Shown here piece after piece: positions 43,224 to 52,557 of a DNA stretch of 64,000 bases. The number at the start of each line of letters is the position of its first letter. The first letter of the stretch is position 1. The position numbers and the translations under genes are program-made. The DNA is from JBEBSD01 sp040394475 (lineage in GTDB: Bacteria > Bacteroidota > Bacteroidia > Cytophagales > Spirosomataceae), in NCBI GenBank assembly GCA_040394475.1, contig JBEBSD010000013.1, positions 1 to 64,000 on the forward strand. Reading direction: 5' to 3'. A model generated the notes under the pieces. It was not told where the DNA came from. It searched no databases and saw only the letters and a program-made list of their open reading frames with translations.

Positions 43224-46200
43224 ATGATTTTTTTAGACAAGGTCAAAACCGGCCGGATGGATTCGTATATCCAAAACCGTTTCAAGGTTTGGAAAGAATC
43301 CGGCCCTCCGGCCGATTCAGAATACCTGAGAAAACTGTTTCTTACGATGAAACTAACGAGCTTATTCTGTTTGTTTGCTGTGGTTCATGTTACGGCTGCC
43401 ACTTCCGAGGCGCAGAAGATCTCGTTTCAGAAAAAAGAGGCGACGCTTCTTGAGGTACTGCAATCCATTCGGCAACAAACCGGCTACCTCTACGTCTGTG
43501 ACCTGGATATGGTGCAGCGGGCATCCAAAGTCTCTATTAATGTAACGCGAGCCAGTGTGGACGAGGTGCTGGCCACTGCTTTCAAAAATCAGCCGTTAAC
43601 CTATACGATTCTTGAAAAAACGATCGTAGTGAAGCCTAAACGACACAAATCGCCACGGATCTCCCAGTCAGCCATAACGCGGGAAACAACTTTCCCCGAC
43701 ATTCAACCCGGCATGAACACACAGATCTCCGGCGCGCTCCTGGAAAAAATAAAATTGATGGATACAATTGACCGGACAGTCAAAGGAAAAATTACCGATG
43801 AAGAAGGCGAAGGCCTGCCGGGTGTAAGTGTAATCCTGAAAGGAAGCCAGCGCGGCACCACCAGCAACATTGACGGGGACTATGAACTTGTGCTTCCGGA
43901 CGGTGCGAATACACTTGTTTTTTCGTTTGTGGGGTACCTGACCAGAGAAATAGAATTGGGCGCGCAGTCCGGGCTGGATGTTACCCTGACCGTTGACACC
44001 AAGTCGCTGGAAGAGGTAATTGTGGTAGGATATGGTACGCAGCGAAGGTCCGACGTAACCGGTGCAATCACTTCGATTTCTGAAAAAGAACTCAAAGAGG
44101 TCCCTGTAACAACGGCTCAGCAGATGTTACAGGGAAGAGCAGCTGGTGTGTATGTCGTACAGAGCAGCAACAAACCCGGCGCCGGCGCTAACGTGCAGAT
44201 TCGGGGAAGGCGATCCTTCAGTGCAGGAAACGACCCTCTTTACGTCGTAGACGGAATACCCATAACCGGTGGGCTGAACGATATTAATCCCAGCGACATC
44301 ACTTCTATGGAAGTATTAAAAGATGCTTCGGCTACTGCCATATACGGCTCAAGAGGTGCAAACGGAGTCGTACTGATCACGACAAAAAGAGGGAAGGCAG
44401 GACAAACGTCCGTCAGTTATAACACCTACCTGGGTATCTCATCTATTTTTCGCTACGCCAATATGATGAACGGCGCCGAATTCGCGGCATATCGCAGGGA
44501 AGCAAGCAGGGGCGCCGGACAATATAATGAGGACAATCCGGAAGAAACTGAAAGGTATCTTTTTGAAGATGTAGAGTTAAAATCCATTGCAGAAGGCCGC
44601 TCAACTGATTATCAACGGCTGGTAGTCGAAAACGGCTTTTCCCAAAACCATGATTTAAGTGTTTCCGGAGGAACGGAATCAACCCGTTACAATATGTCTC
44701 TTGGTTTTTTTCGCGATAAAGGAATTATCCCCGGGCAAGACTTCACACGCTATACAACCCGCATTAATATAGATCAGAATATAGGCACACGGTTCACCGT
44801 TGGCACATCAACACTTGGCGTCTACAGCATTCAGAACGGCGCGGACATGAATCCCTTTAACGTAGCCGTAACGTTAAACCCGCTGGGACTTGCATTTGAT
44901 GAAGACGGAAACATTATCTTTCAGCCGACCAGCGAGCCCTCGTGGCGAAACCCGCTTTCGGACTTTGTGCCCGGAGCCATCATTAATGAAAACAAAAGGT
45001 TCAGATTATTTACCAGTCTTTACGGAGAGGCGGATATAATCGACGGCTTAAAATTCAGGACAAATTTTGGCCCCGACCTGATCAAGGGAAGAATAGGAAA
45101 CTTCAGAGGCAGCATGACGCATGCCCGCCTGGGAGGAGATCCTACCGCATCCATAAGTGAGGACTTTGTTTTCAATTACACATGGGAGAATATCTTAACC
45201 TTTCAGAAAAGGATTGCACAAAAACATAACCTGAATATCACCGGTCTGCACAGCGTGCAATCCCGTACCCAGGAGACCTTTTCTGCTAATGTTCAAGGAC
45301 TTCCCGTAGAATCTCTGGAGTTTTATAACCTCGGGCAGGCCAATACAATAAATAGCGTCGGAAGCGGCTACTCAAAATGGGCGATCCTATCGTATATGGG
45401 ACGGATTAACTATTCATTTGATGACAGGTTCCTGGTAACTTTCACGGGCAGATTCGACGGGTCTTCCCGTTTCGCTCCGGGTCATCAGTGGGGATTTTTC
45501 CCGTCTGCAGCTCTCGCCTGGAACGTGATTAATGAAGAGTTCCTTCGTAATGTAGGCGTCGTCAATAACCTGAAAGTCAGATTGAGCTATGGCGAGACAG
45601 GAAACACCGGAATTGACCCGTATCAAACTCAGGGGCTGCTTACCAGGACAACATACGACTTTGATGCTTCTCCTGCGTTTGGTTACAGATCGGGAACCAT
45701 CAGGAACAACCAGCTTCGCTGGGAAACTACGGCTTCTACCAATTTTGGCCTTGATTTCGGGGTTTTCAATAACCGGATTAACGGAAGTCTTGAGTTTTAT
45801 CGTTCCATAACCAGAGACCTGTTGCTCCCCCGCGTACTCCCCTTTACCAGCGGCTTTGGTTCCATCCTCGAAAACGTTGGATCGACGCGAAACACGGGCT
45901 TTGAAATCACACTCTCTTCCCAGATTATTGAACCTCAAAATACCAATGGATTTTCCTGGGCTACTGACCTGAATTTTTTCACAAACAAAGAACAGATCCT
46001 TGAGCTTTCGCAGGGTAAAGTAGACGACATTGGCAATGCAAGATTTATCGGGCAGCCTTTGACGGTTTTCTATGATTACAAAAAAACCGGTATCTGGCAG
46101 TCGGGCGAAGAAGAGCAGGCCGCAAATTATTCTTCACGTGTCGGTCAGATTAAGGTAGACGATACCAACGGCAACGAGATCATTGATCCGGACGATCGTG

Positions 46201-46691
46201 TTATACTGGGCACAAACGTACCTAAGTTTTCGGGAGGATTTACAAACCGGTTTTCTTACAAGGGCTTTGATCTTTCTATCTTCCTGTTTGCAAGAGTTGG
46301 AGATATGATTCAAAGCAGCTACCACCAGGGAAGTATATTTCAGCTGGCAGGTCGATACAATAATTTTAAAGTAGACTATTGGACCCGGGATAACCCTACT
46401 AACGAATATCCTCAACCCAACATTTCACAGGAAAGACCCCTGTTTAATACAACACTGACCTATTTCAGCGGCTCCTTCCTGAAGATCAGAAATATAAATC
46501 TGGGCTACAACCTCCCTCAAAATATTACAAACGCCCTCAAAATCAAATCCGGCCGGATATATGCCAGCGTTCAGAACCCCTGGATGTACGCACCTTATGT
46601 CCAGAAGCACAACGGAATAGACCCCGAAGTACCAACAGCCGATACGCCGCTTTCCAGGCTAAGCATGATAGGGTTAAATATTACATTTTAA
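43224..46691 (+). CDS. SusC-family TonB-dependent receptor, locus 3, with STN domain
   Basis: This 1155-residue receptor opens with a leader of about 40 residues before a hydrophobic signal (TMKLTSLFCLFAVVHVTAATSEAQ, cleavage near 64). Met42 (43347) is an alternative start. Then come an STN domain (about 66-137; KKEATLLEVLQSIRQQTGYLYVCDLDMV), a carboxypeptidase-D-like domain (VKGKITDEEGEGLPGVSVILKGSQRGTTSNIDGDYEL), VIVVGYGTQRRSDVTGAI, plug and barrel ending IGLNITF. The SusD gene starts 12 bp later. It feeds the cytochrome/DUF1553/DUF1501 locus, whose ligand is unknown. Confidence 0.95.
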   Translation: MIFLDKVKTGRMDSYIQNRFKVWKESGPPADSEYLRKLFLTMKLTSLFCLFAVVHVTAATSEAQKISFQKKEATLLEVLQSIRQQTGYLYVCDLDMVQRASKVSINVTRASVDEVLATAFKNQPLTYTILEKTIVVKPKRHKSPRISQSAITRETTFPDIQPGMNTQISGALLEKIKLMDTIDRTVKGKITDEEGEGLPGVSVILKGSQRGTTSNIDGDYELVLPDGANTLVFSFVGYLTREIELGAQSGLDVTLTVDTKSLEEVIVVGYGTQRRSDVTGAITSISEKELKEVPVTTAQQMLQGRAAGVYVVQSSNKPGAGANVQIRGRRSFSAGNDPLYVVDGIPITGGLNDINPSDITSMEVLKDASATAIYGSRGANGVVLITTKRGKAGQTSVSYNTYLGISSIFRYANMMNGAEFAAYRREASRGAGQYNEDNPEETERYLFEDVELKSIAEGRSTDYQRLVVENGFSQNHDLSVSGGTESTRYNMSLGFFRDKGIIPGQDFTRYTTRINIDQNIGTRFTVGTSTLGVYSIQNGADMNPFNVAVTLNPLGLAFDEDGNIIFQPTSEPSWRNPLSDFVPGAIINENKRFRLFTSLYGEADIIDGLKFRTNFGPDLIKGRIGNFRGSMTHARLGGDPTASISEDFVFNYTWENILTFQKRIAQKHNLNITGLHSVQSRTQETFSANVQGLPVESLEFYNLGQANTINSVGSGYSKWAILSYMGRINYSFDDRFLVTFTGRFDGSSRFAPGHQWGFFPSAALAWNVINEEFLRNVGVVNNLKVRLSYGETGNTGIDPYQTQGLLTRTTYDFDASPAFGYRSGTIRNNQLRWETTASTNFGLDFGVFNNRINGSLEFYRSITRDLLLPRVLPFTSGFGSILENVGSTRNTGFEITLSSQIIEPQNTNGFSWATDLNFFTNKEQILELSQGKVDDIGNARFIGQPLTVFYDYKKTGIWQSGEEEQAANYSSRVGQIKVDDTNGNEIIDPDDRVILGTNVPKFSGGFTNRFSYKGFDLSIFLFARVGDMIQSSYHQGSIFQLAGRYNNFKVDYWTRDNPTNEYPQPNISQERPLFNTTLTYFSGSFLKIRNINLGYNLPQNITNALKIKSGRIYASVQNPWMYAPYVQKHNGIDPEVPTADTPLSRLSMIGLNITF

Positions 46692-46703
46692 TCAAGAAGG
46701 ACG

Positions 46704-48332
46704 ATGAAAAAAACTGTTTTATATTTCGCAATCCTACAATCGTTGTTTGTTACCTCCTGCAATAACCTGTTAGTGGAAGATGTCAGGTCCCAAATCACGG
46801 ATAACTACCTGAACACGCCGCAAGGCTTCGAAAGTGCAGTCAATGCTGCTTACAGTCATATCCGTACCTTTTATGGCAGAGAGGAAGGAGGCGCACTCAC
46901 GGTTTTCGGAACCGACGAGTTCACAAACGGATATGGAGGCTCCTTCATGAATTTTAATTTTTACGATGCGGGGCTTAACCCCAGGGCCGGAGTGGTCGGA
47001 CATTTGTGGGAAAACATGTATATAGCCATCAATACCTGCAATACCGTTATTAACAGAGCGAATTCGGTTGACGGATTGACTGAGCTTGTAAAAAGCCAGC
47101 GGCTCGGTGAAACAAGATTTTTACGCGCCTACTACTACTTTCTGCTCGTTCAGACTTTCGGCCCTGTTCACATCTCAATAGAAGAGTCTCAGGGAGTTAT
47201 TGTGACTGCAAGCCGGTCACCGGTACCGGATGTATACAAGCTGATCATAGACGATCTGAAGTTTGCTATTGCTAACCTGCCGGCAGTTCCTGAACTATAC
47301 GGCAGGGCTTCAAAAGGAGCGGCTGAATTTCTGTTGGCCCGCGTGTATCTCGCCAAGGTGGGCACCGAAGCAGCAGGCCCGGACGACTATGCAGAAGCGA
47401 CACAACTTGCAAAAAATGTTATTGAAAACTACAACTACGAGTTGTTGCCGGATTATGCAAAAATATTCGAACAGGGGAGTGCCGAAAAAAGCTCCGAAGT
47501 GGTTTGGGCAGTTCAGTACAGCAGCGACCTTTTGACAGTGGGAACCGGAAATTCGGCGCATCTGTATTTTCTCGCTGAATACGACCGGCTGCCGGGTATG
47601 GTGCGCGATATACCTAACGGCCGACCTTGGGTCCGGTTCAAACCTACGCAATGGACGATACTTGAGCTCTTTGACCGGACACATGATTCGCGGTACGAAG
47701 CCAGTTTCAAGTTTGTTTTTTACTGCAACAATCCGGGTACTTTTACGATCAGGAATAAGCAGGTAACACTCGCTTTAGGCGATACCGCTATTTGGGTTGC
47801 GGACAGGGAACTGACCCCACTTGAAATTCAGAAGGCTGACTACAGCGTATTTACTCCTTCAACTTACAACGACCGCATCTATCCGACGTTGTCAAAATTC
47901 CTTGACCCAAAACGTATCGCACTGCAGGAAGAGCGTGGTTCGAGAGACTTTCTGGCCTTTCGGATTGCCGACGCCTACCTCATGGCTGCAGAAGGCCTGT
48001 TAATGAACGGGCGGAAAGAAGAGGCGCTGCCCTACATTAATGCCGTACGTGTCCGCGCGGCTAAAGAAGGAGCCGGGGAAGCCATGAGGATAACTGCCGA
48101 CCAGCTCGACATTGACTTTTTGCTCGACGAGCGGGCCAGAGAACTCTTAGGCGAGTATACGCGATGGTTTGACCTGGCAAGGACAGACAAGCTGCTGGAA
48201 CGCGTCAAAAAATTCAACCCCGAAGGAGCTTCCGATATCAGAGATTTTCATATGTTGAGGCCAATTCCTCAAACCCAGATCGACAGAACAGAAGGGGGCA
48301 TACAGGCCTTTCCTCAAAATCCTGGTTATTAA
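46704..48332 (+). CDS. SusD/RagB-family surface lipoprotein, locus 3
   Basis: This 542-residue lipoprotein has a lipobox at FVTSC (Cys19). SusD hallmarks: ITDNYLNTPQGFESAVNAAYSHI, LGETRFLRAYYYFLLVQTFGPVHI, FRIADAYLMAAEGLLMNGRKEEALPYINAVRVRAAKEG, LDERARELLGEYTRWFDLART, and the ending PIPQTQIDRTEGGIQAFPQNPGY. Partner of the upstream SusC. A hairpin lies between it and the DUF1553 gene. Confidence 0.95.
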   Translation: MKKTVLYFAILQSLFVTSCNNLLVEDVRSQITDNYLNTPQGFESAVNAAYSHIRTFYGREEGGALTVFGTDEFTNGYGGSFMNFNFYDAGLNPRAGVVGHLWENMYIAINTCNTVINRANSVDGLTELVKSQRLGETRFLRAYYYFLLVQTFGPVHISIEESQGVIVTASRSPVPDVYKLIIDDLKFAIANLPAVPELYGRASKGAAEFLLARVYLAKVGTEAAGPDDYAEATQLAKNVIENYNYELLPDYAKIFEQGSAEKSSEVVWAVQYSSDLLTVGTGNSAHLYFLAEYDRLPGMVRDIPNGRPWVRFKPTQWTILELFDRTHDSRYEASFKFVFYCNNPGTFTIRNKQVTLALGDTAIWVADRELTPLEIQKADYSVFTPSTYNDRIYPTLSKFLDPKRIALQEERGSRDFLAFRIADAYLMAAEGLLMNGRKEEALPYINAVRVRAAKEGAGEAMRITADQLDIDFLLDERARELLGEYTRWFDLARTDKLLERVKKFNPEGASDIRDFHMLRPIPQTQIDRTEGGIQAFPQNPGY

Positions 48333-48385
48333 CGTACCTGGTCATCTCGCTAAAAATAAGTTGTCTCAGACAACAAATCCATGAC

Positions 48386-48420
48386 TTCCTGCTATCAGAA
48401 TACAGTTCTGACAGCAGGAG
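48386..48420. terminator. hairpin between SusD3 and the DUF1553 gene
   Basis: TTCCTGCTATCAGAA (48386-48400) pairs with TTCTGACAGCAGGAG (48406-48420) with one mismatch and one G-T pair around a 5-nt loop. It lies 54 bp after the SusD stop and has no T-run. It may attenuate or partly terminate transcription between SusCD and the cytochrome-linked genes. Confidence 0.45.
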
Positions 48421-48508
48421 GCTGAGATGGAATTGCTTCAAGAAAGAGTGATAGAAAAATTAATCAATACCTCAATAGGGAATAAACTAAGGAATCACCG
48501 ATTAAGTC

Positions 48509-50878
48509 ATGAATCTCCGGGGAACAGGATTTTGGAAGAAAAACGGGAGCCTATGGCTGCTGGCGATAGCTGTGCCGATTTGCATAGCAAGTATCATTGT
48601 CTATTCTTTCCGTAATGAAAACACAATCAATAATACGGCAAACTTGAAATTACCAAAGGAAGTAAGTTTCAACTTTCACATCAGGCCTATCCTGTCGGAC
48701 CGCTGCTTTGCCTGCCACGGCCCCGACAACAATAAACGGGAAGCCAACCTTCAGCTGGACCTTCCCGAATCGGCCTATGCTGCCTTAAAGGACAGCCCCG
48801 GGATACACGGTATCGTACCGGGCGATCCGAAAGCCAGTGCCATCTACCAGCGGATTATCACGGAGGACGAATCGCTGCGCATGCCGCCCGTATCGTCCAA
48901 TCTGGTCCTGAGCGACTATGAAATCAGCCTTATCGAAAAATGGATCCGGCAAGGCGCCGAATATGAGAAGCACTGGGCATTTATCCCCCCCGAAAAAGCA
49001 GCCGTACCAAAGCCGGATGGCAACGAATGGGCCCGGAATGAGATCGACTATTTTACCCTGGAAAAAATGAAGACGAAAGGGCTTACCCCCAATGAGGAAG
49101 TAAACCAGGAAACGTTATTGCGCAGGGTTGCCATTGACCTTACCGGACTGCCGCCTGATCCCGAACAATTGGACCGGTTTCTGAAGGACAAGGCAGCAGG
49201 CGCCTACGAAAGAGCCGTGGATCGGTTGTTGGCCGCACCGTCCTACGGGGAAAAAATGGCCTTGCACTGGCTGGACGTCGCCCGGTATGCGGACTCGTAC
49301 GGTTACCAGGACGACCAGTGGCGAACCCAATGGCCCTGGCGCGACTGGGTGATCCACGCGTTTAACGAGAACATGCCTTATAGCAAGTTTTTGGTCTGGC
49401 AGCTTGCCGGCGATATGCTGCCCGATGCGACCAAAGAGCAAATACTGGCTACCGGCTTTGGCCGTAACCATAAAATCACCGAAGAACAAGGGGCCATTGA
49501 TGAAGAGTACCGGTCTACCTATGTACTGGACAGAACCAATACGTTCAGCAAAGGCATTCTCGGGATCACTATGGAATGCGCACAGTGCCATGACCACAAA
49601 TACGATCCGGTCACCCAAAAGAATTACTTTCAGTTGTATGCCTTTTTCAACAATACGCCCGATAAAGGACTGACCATAGATAATTCCTTGAGATCCAGGC
49701 CGGCGACGTTCCCTTCCCTGGAAATTAACCGGGAAGACCTGTCCGGGCTGCTCCGCTTTGTCAACTATTCCGATACCTCCCACCTGGCCGTATCGGTAAT
49801 GAGTGAAAGGGAAGAAAGAAGAAAAACATACGTGCTGGACCGCGGCCTGTACGATGCCCCCGGGGAAGAGGTGGCCCCTTCTACGCCGGAGGCTATCCTT
49901 CCTCTGGATACCACCCGGTACCCGCGTAACCGGCTGGGGCTGGCGGAGTGGACCGTAAGCCGGGAAAATCCGCTGACCGCCCGCGTGCTGGTCAACCAGC
50001 TCTGGGGAAAAGTGTTCGGCAAAGGACTGGTGGCAACCGCCGGGGATTTCGGAAACCAGGGAGAGCTCCCCTCCCACCCCGAGCTCCTGGATTGGCTGGC
50101 CGTAGACTTCATGGAGCACGGATGGGATATCAAGCGCCTGATGCGGCAATTCGTTACCTCAGCTACTTATCGGCAATCGGCCCGCGTAACTCCGGAAAAA
50201 CTGGCCAGGGACCCGGATAACACGTACCTGTCGCACGCCTCCCGCTTGCGCATGCCTGCTGAGCTCATCCGCGATTATGTGCTTGCAACCAGCGGGGTAC
50301 TGTCCAGGCAAATCGGCGGGCCCAGTAGCAAGCCCTATCAGCCGGATGGTATCTGGGAAGTGACCAGCTCCGGCCGCGGAAACCTGAAACGGTATGTGCA
50401 GGACCACGGAACGGACCTTTACCGGAGGGGGATGTATACCTTTATCAAGCTTACGGTACCGCCGCCCAATATGCTGATTTTTGATGCCAGCAATCGCGAC
50501 CAATGCGAGGTAACGCGGTTGCGGACCAACACTCCCCTTCAGGCGCTCGTGATGATGAACGACCCGATCGTGCTGGAAGCCTCCCGCGTGCTGGCCGGGA
50601 AACTCTTGCTCCGGACGGGCCTGACGCCGGAAGACCGCGTCGCACTGGCTTTTCGACAGGTCCTTTGCCGGCAACCGGAACAAAAGGAAACCGAAGTATT
50701 GCAGGCCTATTACGAAAAAGAGAAAGAACGCTTTCAACAGTCGCCCGGAACCGCAGCTGCCTTTCTGAAAGTGGGCGAATACCCGCAATCAAAGGAAATT
50801 GACCCTGTACTCCAGGCCTCGTTGATGTCGGTCGTCCATTTCCTGTATAACCTGGAAGAAACTATTACTAAAAACTGA
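48509..50878 (+). CDS. membrane-anchored cytochrome c / DUF1549 / DUF1553 protein (PSD1-type)
   Basis: This 789-residue protein has an N-terminal anchor (residues about 13-34), then a Planctomycete-type cytochrome c domain with haem motif CFACH (C66, C69, H70) and SLRMPPVSSNLVLSDYEISLIEKWIRQGAEY. A DUF1549 domain follows (about 175-385; IDYFTLEKM, IDLTGLPPDPEQLDRFL, HWLDVARYADSYGYQDDQ), containing a second CxxCH (CAQCH, C357-H361). A DUF1553 domain (about 480-740; RNRLGLAEWTVSRENPLTARVLVNQLWGKVFGKGLVAT) comes last. The domain order is the one expanded in Planctomycetes and Verrucomicrobia. Its reaction is unknown; haem and envelope location suggest redox chemistry. The DUF1501 gene follows after 10 bp. 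Confidence 0.92.
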   Translation: MNLRGTGFWKKNGSLWLLAIAVPICIASIIVYSFRNENTINNTANLKLPKEVSFNFHIRPILSDRCFACHGPDNNKREANLQLDLPESAYAALKDSPGIHGIVPGDPKASAIYQRIITEDESLRMPPVSSNLVLSDYEISLIEKWIRQGAEYEKHWAFIPPEKAAVPKPDGNEWARNEIDYFTLEKMKTKGLTPNEEVNQETLLRRVAIDLTGLPPDPEQLDRFLKDKAAGAYERAVDRLLAAPSYGEKMALHWLDVARYADSYGYQDDQWRTQWPWRDWVIHAFNENMPYSKFLVWQLAGDMLPDATKEQILATGFGRNHKITEEQGAIDEEYRSTYVLDRTNTFSKGILGITMECAQCHDHKYDPVTQKNYFQLYAFFNNTPDKGLTIDNSLRSRPATFPSLEINREDLSGLLRFVNYSDTSHLAVSVMSEREERRKTYVLDRGLYDAPGEEVAPSTPEAILPLDTTRYPRNRLGLAEWTVSRENPLTARVLVNQLWGKVFGKGLVATAGDFGNQGELPSHPELLDWLAVDFMEHGWDIKRLMRQFVTSATYRQSARVTPEKLARDPDNTYLSHASRLRMPAELIRDYVLATSGVLSRQIGGPSSKPYQPDGIWEVTSSGRGNLKRYVQDHGTDLYRRGMYTFIKLTVPPPNMLIFDASNRDQCEVTRLRTNTPLQALVMMNDPIVLEASRVLAGKLLLRTGLTPEDRVALAFRQVLCRQPEQKETEVLQAYYEKEKERFQQSPGTAAAFLKVGEYPQSKEIDPVLQASLMSVVHFLYNLEETITKN

Positions 50879-50888
50879 TCATTCGGAT

Positions 50889-52343
50889 ATGGATACATTA
50901 TTAAAAGAAATTGGCCTGACGATTAACCGCCGCCAGTTTTTCTCCCGTATGAGTACCGGGATCGGGGGCATGGCGCTGGGATCACTGCTGGTCCCCGACC
51001 TGTTTGCCCCGAAAACGGAGGCGGACCTGGCGCCGGCGCCGGGCCTGCCCCATTTTGCCCCGAAAGCAAAGCGGATCATCTACCTTTTCCAAAGCGGCGC
51101 CCCCTCCCAGCTGGAATCATTTGACTACAAACCGCTGCTGCGGAAAATGATGGGAGAAGACTTACCGGAATCTGTCAGAGGCGGACAGCGCCTCACCGGG
51201 ATGACTGCCGGACAAGACCGGTTCCCGTTGGTGGGTTCCTACTATGATTTTCAGCAGTACGGACAAGCGCGGGCATGGGTAAGTGATCTTTTCCCCCATA
51301 CTGCCGGCGTGGTAGACGACATCTGCATTATAAAGTCCCTTTATACAGAAGCAATCAACCATGACCCCGCAATCACCTTTTTCCAGACCGGCGCCCAGCA
51401 GGGGAACCGGCCAAGTATGGGAGCCTGGATGAGCTATGGGCTGGGAAGCGAAAACCAAAACCTTCCCGCTTTTTGTGTGCTGGTATCCAAAGGCAAAGGA
51501 AACGGGCAGGGTGTTTACGCAAAATTGTGGAGCAATGGTTTCCTGGATTCCATCCATCAAGGAGTCCAGTTCATGCCAGGAGTAGATCCCGTATTGTACC
51601 TGGGCAACCCGCCGGGGACCGACGGCCAGAGCCGGAAGCAGCTGTTGGAAGGTCTTGAAAAGATCAACCAGCTGCAGTATGAAAAAACAGGGGACCCGGA
51701 AATTATCGCTAAAATCCGCCAATACGAAATGGCCTACCGGATGCAGACCTCCGTCCCCGAGGTCACGGATTTATCCCATGAACCCGATCACATTATTAAA
51801 CTGTACGGGCCCGACTGCCTCGTACCGGGAACATACGCAGCCAATTGCCTGCTTGCAAGAAAACTAGCGGAAAACGGCGTTCGTTTTATCCAGTTGTATC
51901 ATCAGGGCTGGGACCAGCATGGGAATCTGCCCAAGGAAATGGCCGGCCAGGCCAAGGATGTTGACCAGGCCTCCGCCGCATTGGTGCAGGACCTTAAACA
52001 GCGGGGCATGCTGGAAGATACGCTGCTGGTCTGGGGAGGCGAGTTCGGAAGGACCAACTATTGCCAGGGAAAACTGGAATATGACCAGTACGGCAGAGAC
52101 CATCATCCCCGTGCCTTTAGTATGTGGCTGACGGGAGGCGGCGTAAAAACAGGTATCGTTTATGGTGAAACGGACGATTTCGGTTACAATATCACCAGGC
52201 ACCCTGTCCATGTGCACGACTTTCATGCCACCTTGCTGCACCTGATGGGACTAGACCACGAAAAGCTGGTTTATAAACATCAGGGGCGCCGTTACCGCCT
52301 GACCGACGTGGAGGGGCACATCGTCAAAGGCATCTTGTCGTAA
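50889..52343 (+). CDS. DUF1501 family exported protein (sulfatase-like fold)
   Basis: This 484-residue protein has a twin-arginine-type signal (INRRQFFSRMSTGIGGMALGSLL). DUF1501 pattern: AKRIIYLFQSGAPSQLESFDYKP, AWVSDLFPHTAGVVDDICIIKSLYTEAINHDPAITFFQTG, NLLARK-type capture helices, IQLYHQGWDQHGNLPKEM, TLLVWGGEFGRTNYCQ, and DHHPRAFSMWLTGGGVKTGIVYGETDDFGY. The fold is related to alkaline phosphatase/sulfatase, but the usual formylglycine Cys motif is not seen. DUF1501 and DUF1553 genes are paired in many genomes, and they are 10 bp apart here. The substrate is unknown. Confidence 0.92.
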   Translation: MDTLLKEIGLTINRRQFFSRMSTGIGGMALGSLLVPDLFAPKTEADLAPAPGLPHFAPKAKRIIYLFQSGAPSQLESFDYKPLLRKMMGEDLPESVRGGQRLTGMTAGQDRFPLVGSYYDFQQYGQARAWVSDLFPHTAGVVDDICIIKSLYTEAINHDPAITFFQTGAQQGNRPSMGAWMSYGLGSENQNLPAFCVLVSKGKGNGQGVYAKLWSNGFLDSIHQGVQFMPGVDPVLYLGNPPGTDGQSRKQLLEGLEKINQLQYEKTGDPEIIAKIRQYEMAYRMQTSVPEVTDLSHEPDHIIKLYGPDCLVPGTYAANCLLARKLAENGVRFIQLYHQGWDQHGNLPKEMAGQAKDVDQASAALVQDLKQRGMLEDTLLVWGGEFGRTNYCQGKLEYDQYGRDHHPRAFSMWLTGGGVKTGIVYGETDDFGYNITRHPVHVHDFHATLLHLMGLDHEKLVYKHQGRRYRLTDVEGHIVKGILS

Positions 52344-52557
52344 GGGATCCGGCAATAGGTGTATAAAAGGTTATCAGCTTTCGGCAGTCAGCTATCAGCG
52401 GGGCCGCCTAGGTGGGGCCGCCCAGGTGGGGCCGCCCAGGCGCTTATTCATCGATGGCGGGCGGCGTACCGCTTTGTATGCAATCCTTTTTCTGAAGGCT
52501 GATTGCTTATGGCTATTTCATCTGTGTTATTACACGAAAAAAACATTTTTTATCCAA
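52344..52557. repeat. intergenic repeat module with a 14-bp GC-rich triplication
   Basis: AGCTTTCGG/AGCTATCAGC words (52376-52399) run into three head-to-tail copies of GGGGCCGCCYAGGY (52400-52413, 52414-52427, 52428-52441). Further on, TGTATGCAATCC (52475-52486) and a 23-bp CTGATTGCT...GGCTATTTCAT element (52499-52521) match the module at 15753-15806. The frame of the next gene stays open across most of this, but the coding start is placed at 52558. Confidence 0.75.

Noticed and set aside
48427..48615. 62-codon frame overlapping the start of the DUF1553 gene.
   Set aside because: It overlaps the anchor-encoding part of a well-supported gene in another frame and has no domain. Treated as leader sequence.
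50889..52343. DUF1501 protein as a classical sulfatase.
   Set aside because: The formylglycine-forming C/S-x-P-S-R motif was not found; only the overall fold family is shared.
52426..52557. N-terminal extension of the haem/LRR protein (MGPPRRLFIDGG...).
   Set aside because: It is encoded by the GC-rich triplicated repeat and the dispersed module, and the membrane domain begins normally at ATG 52558.
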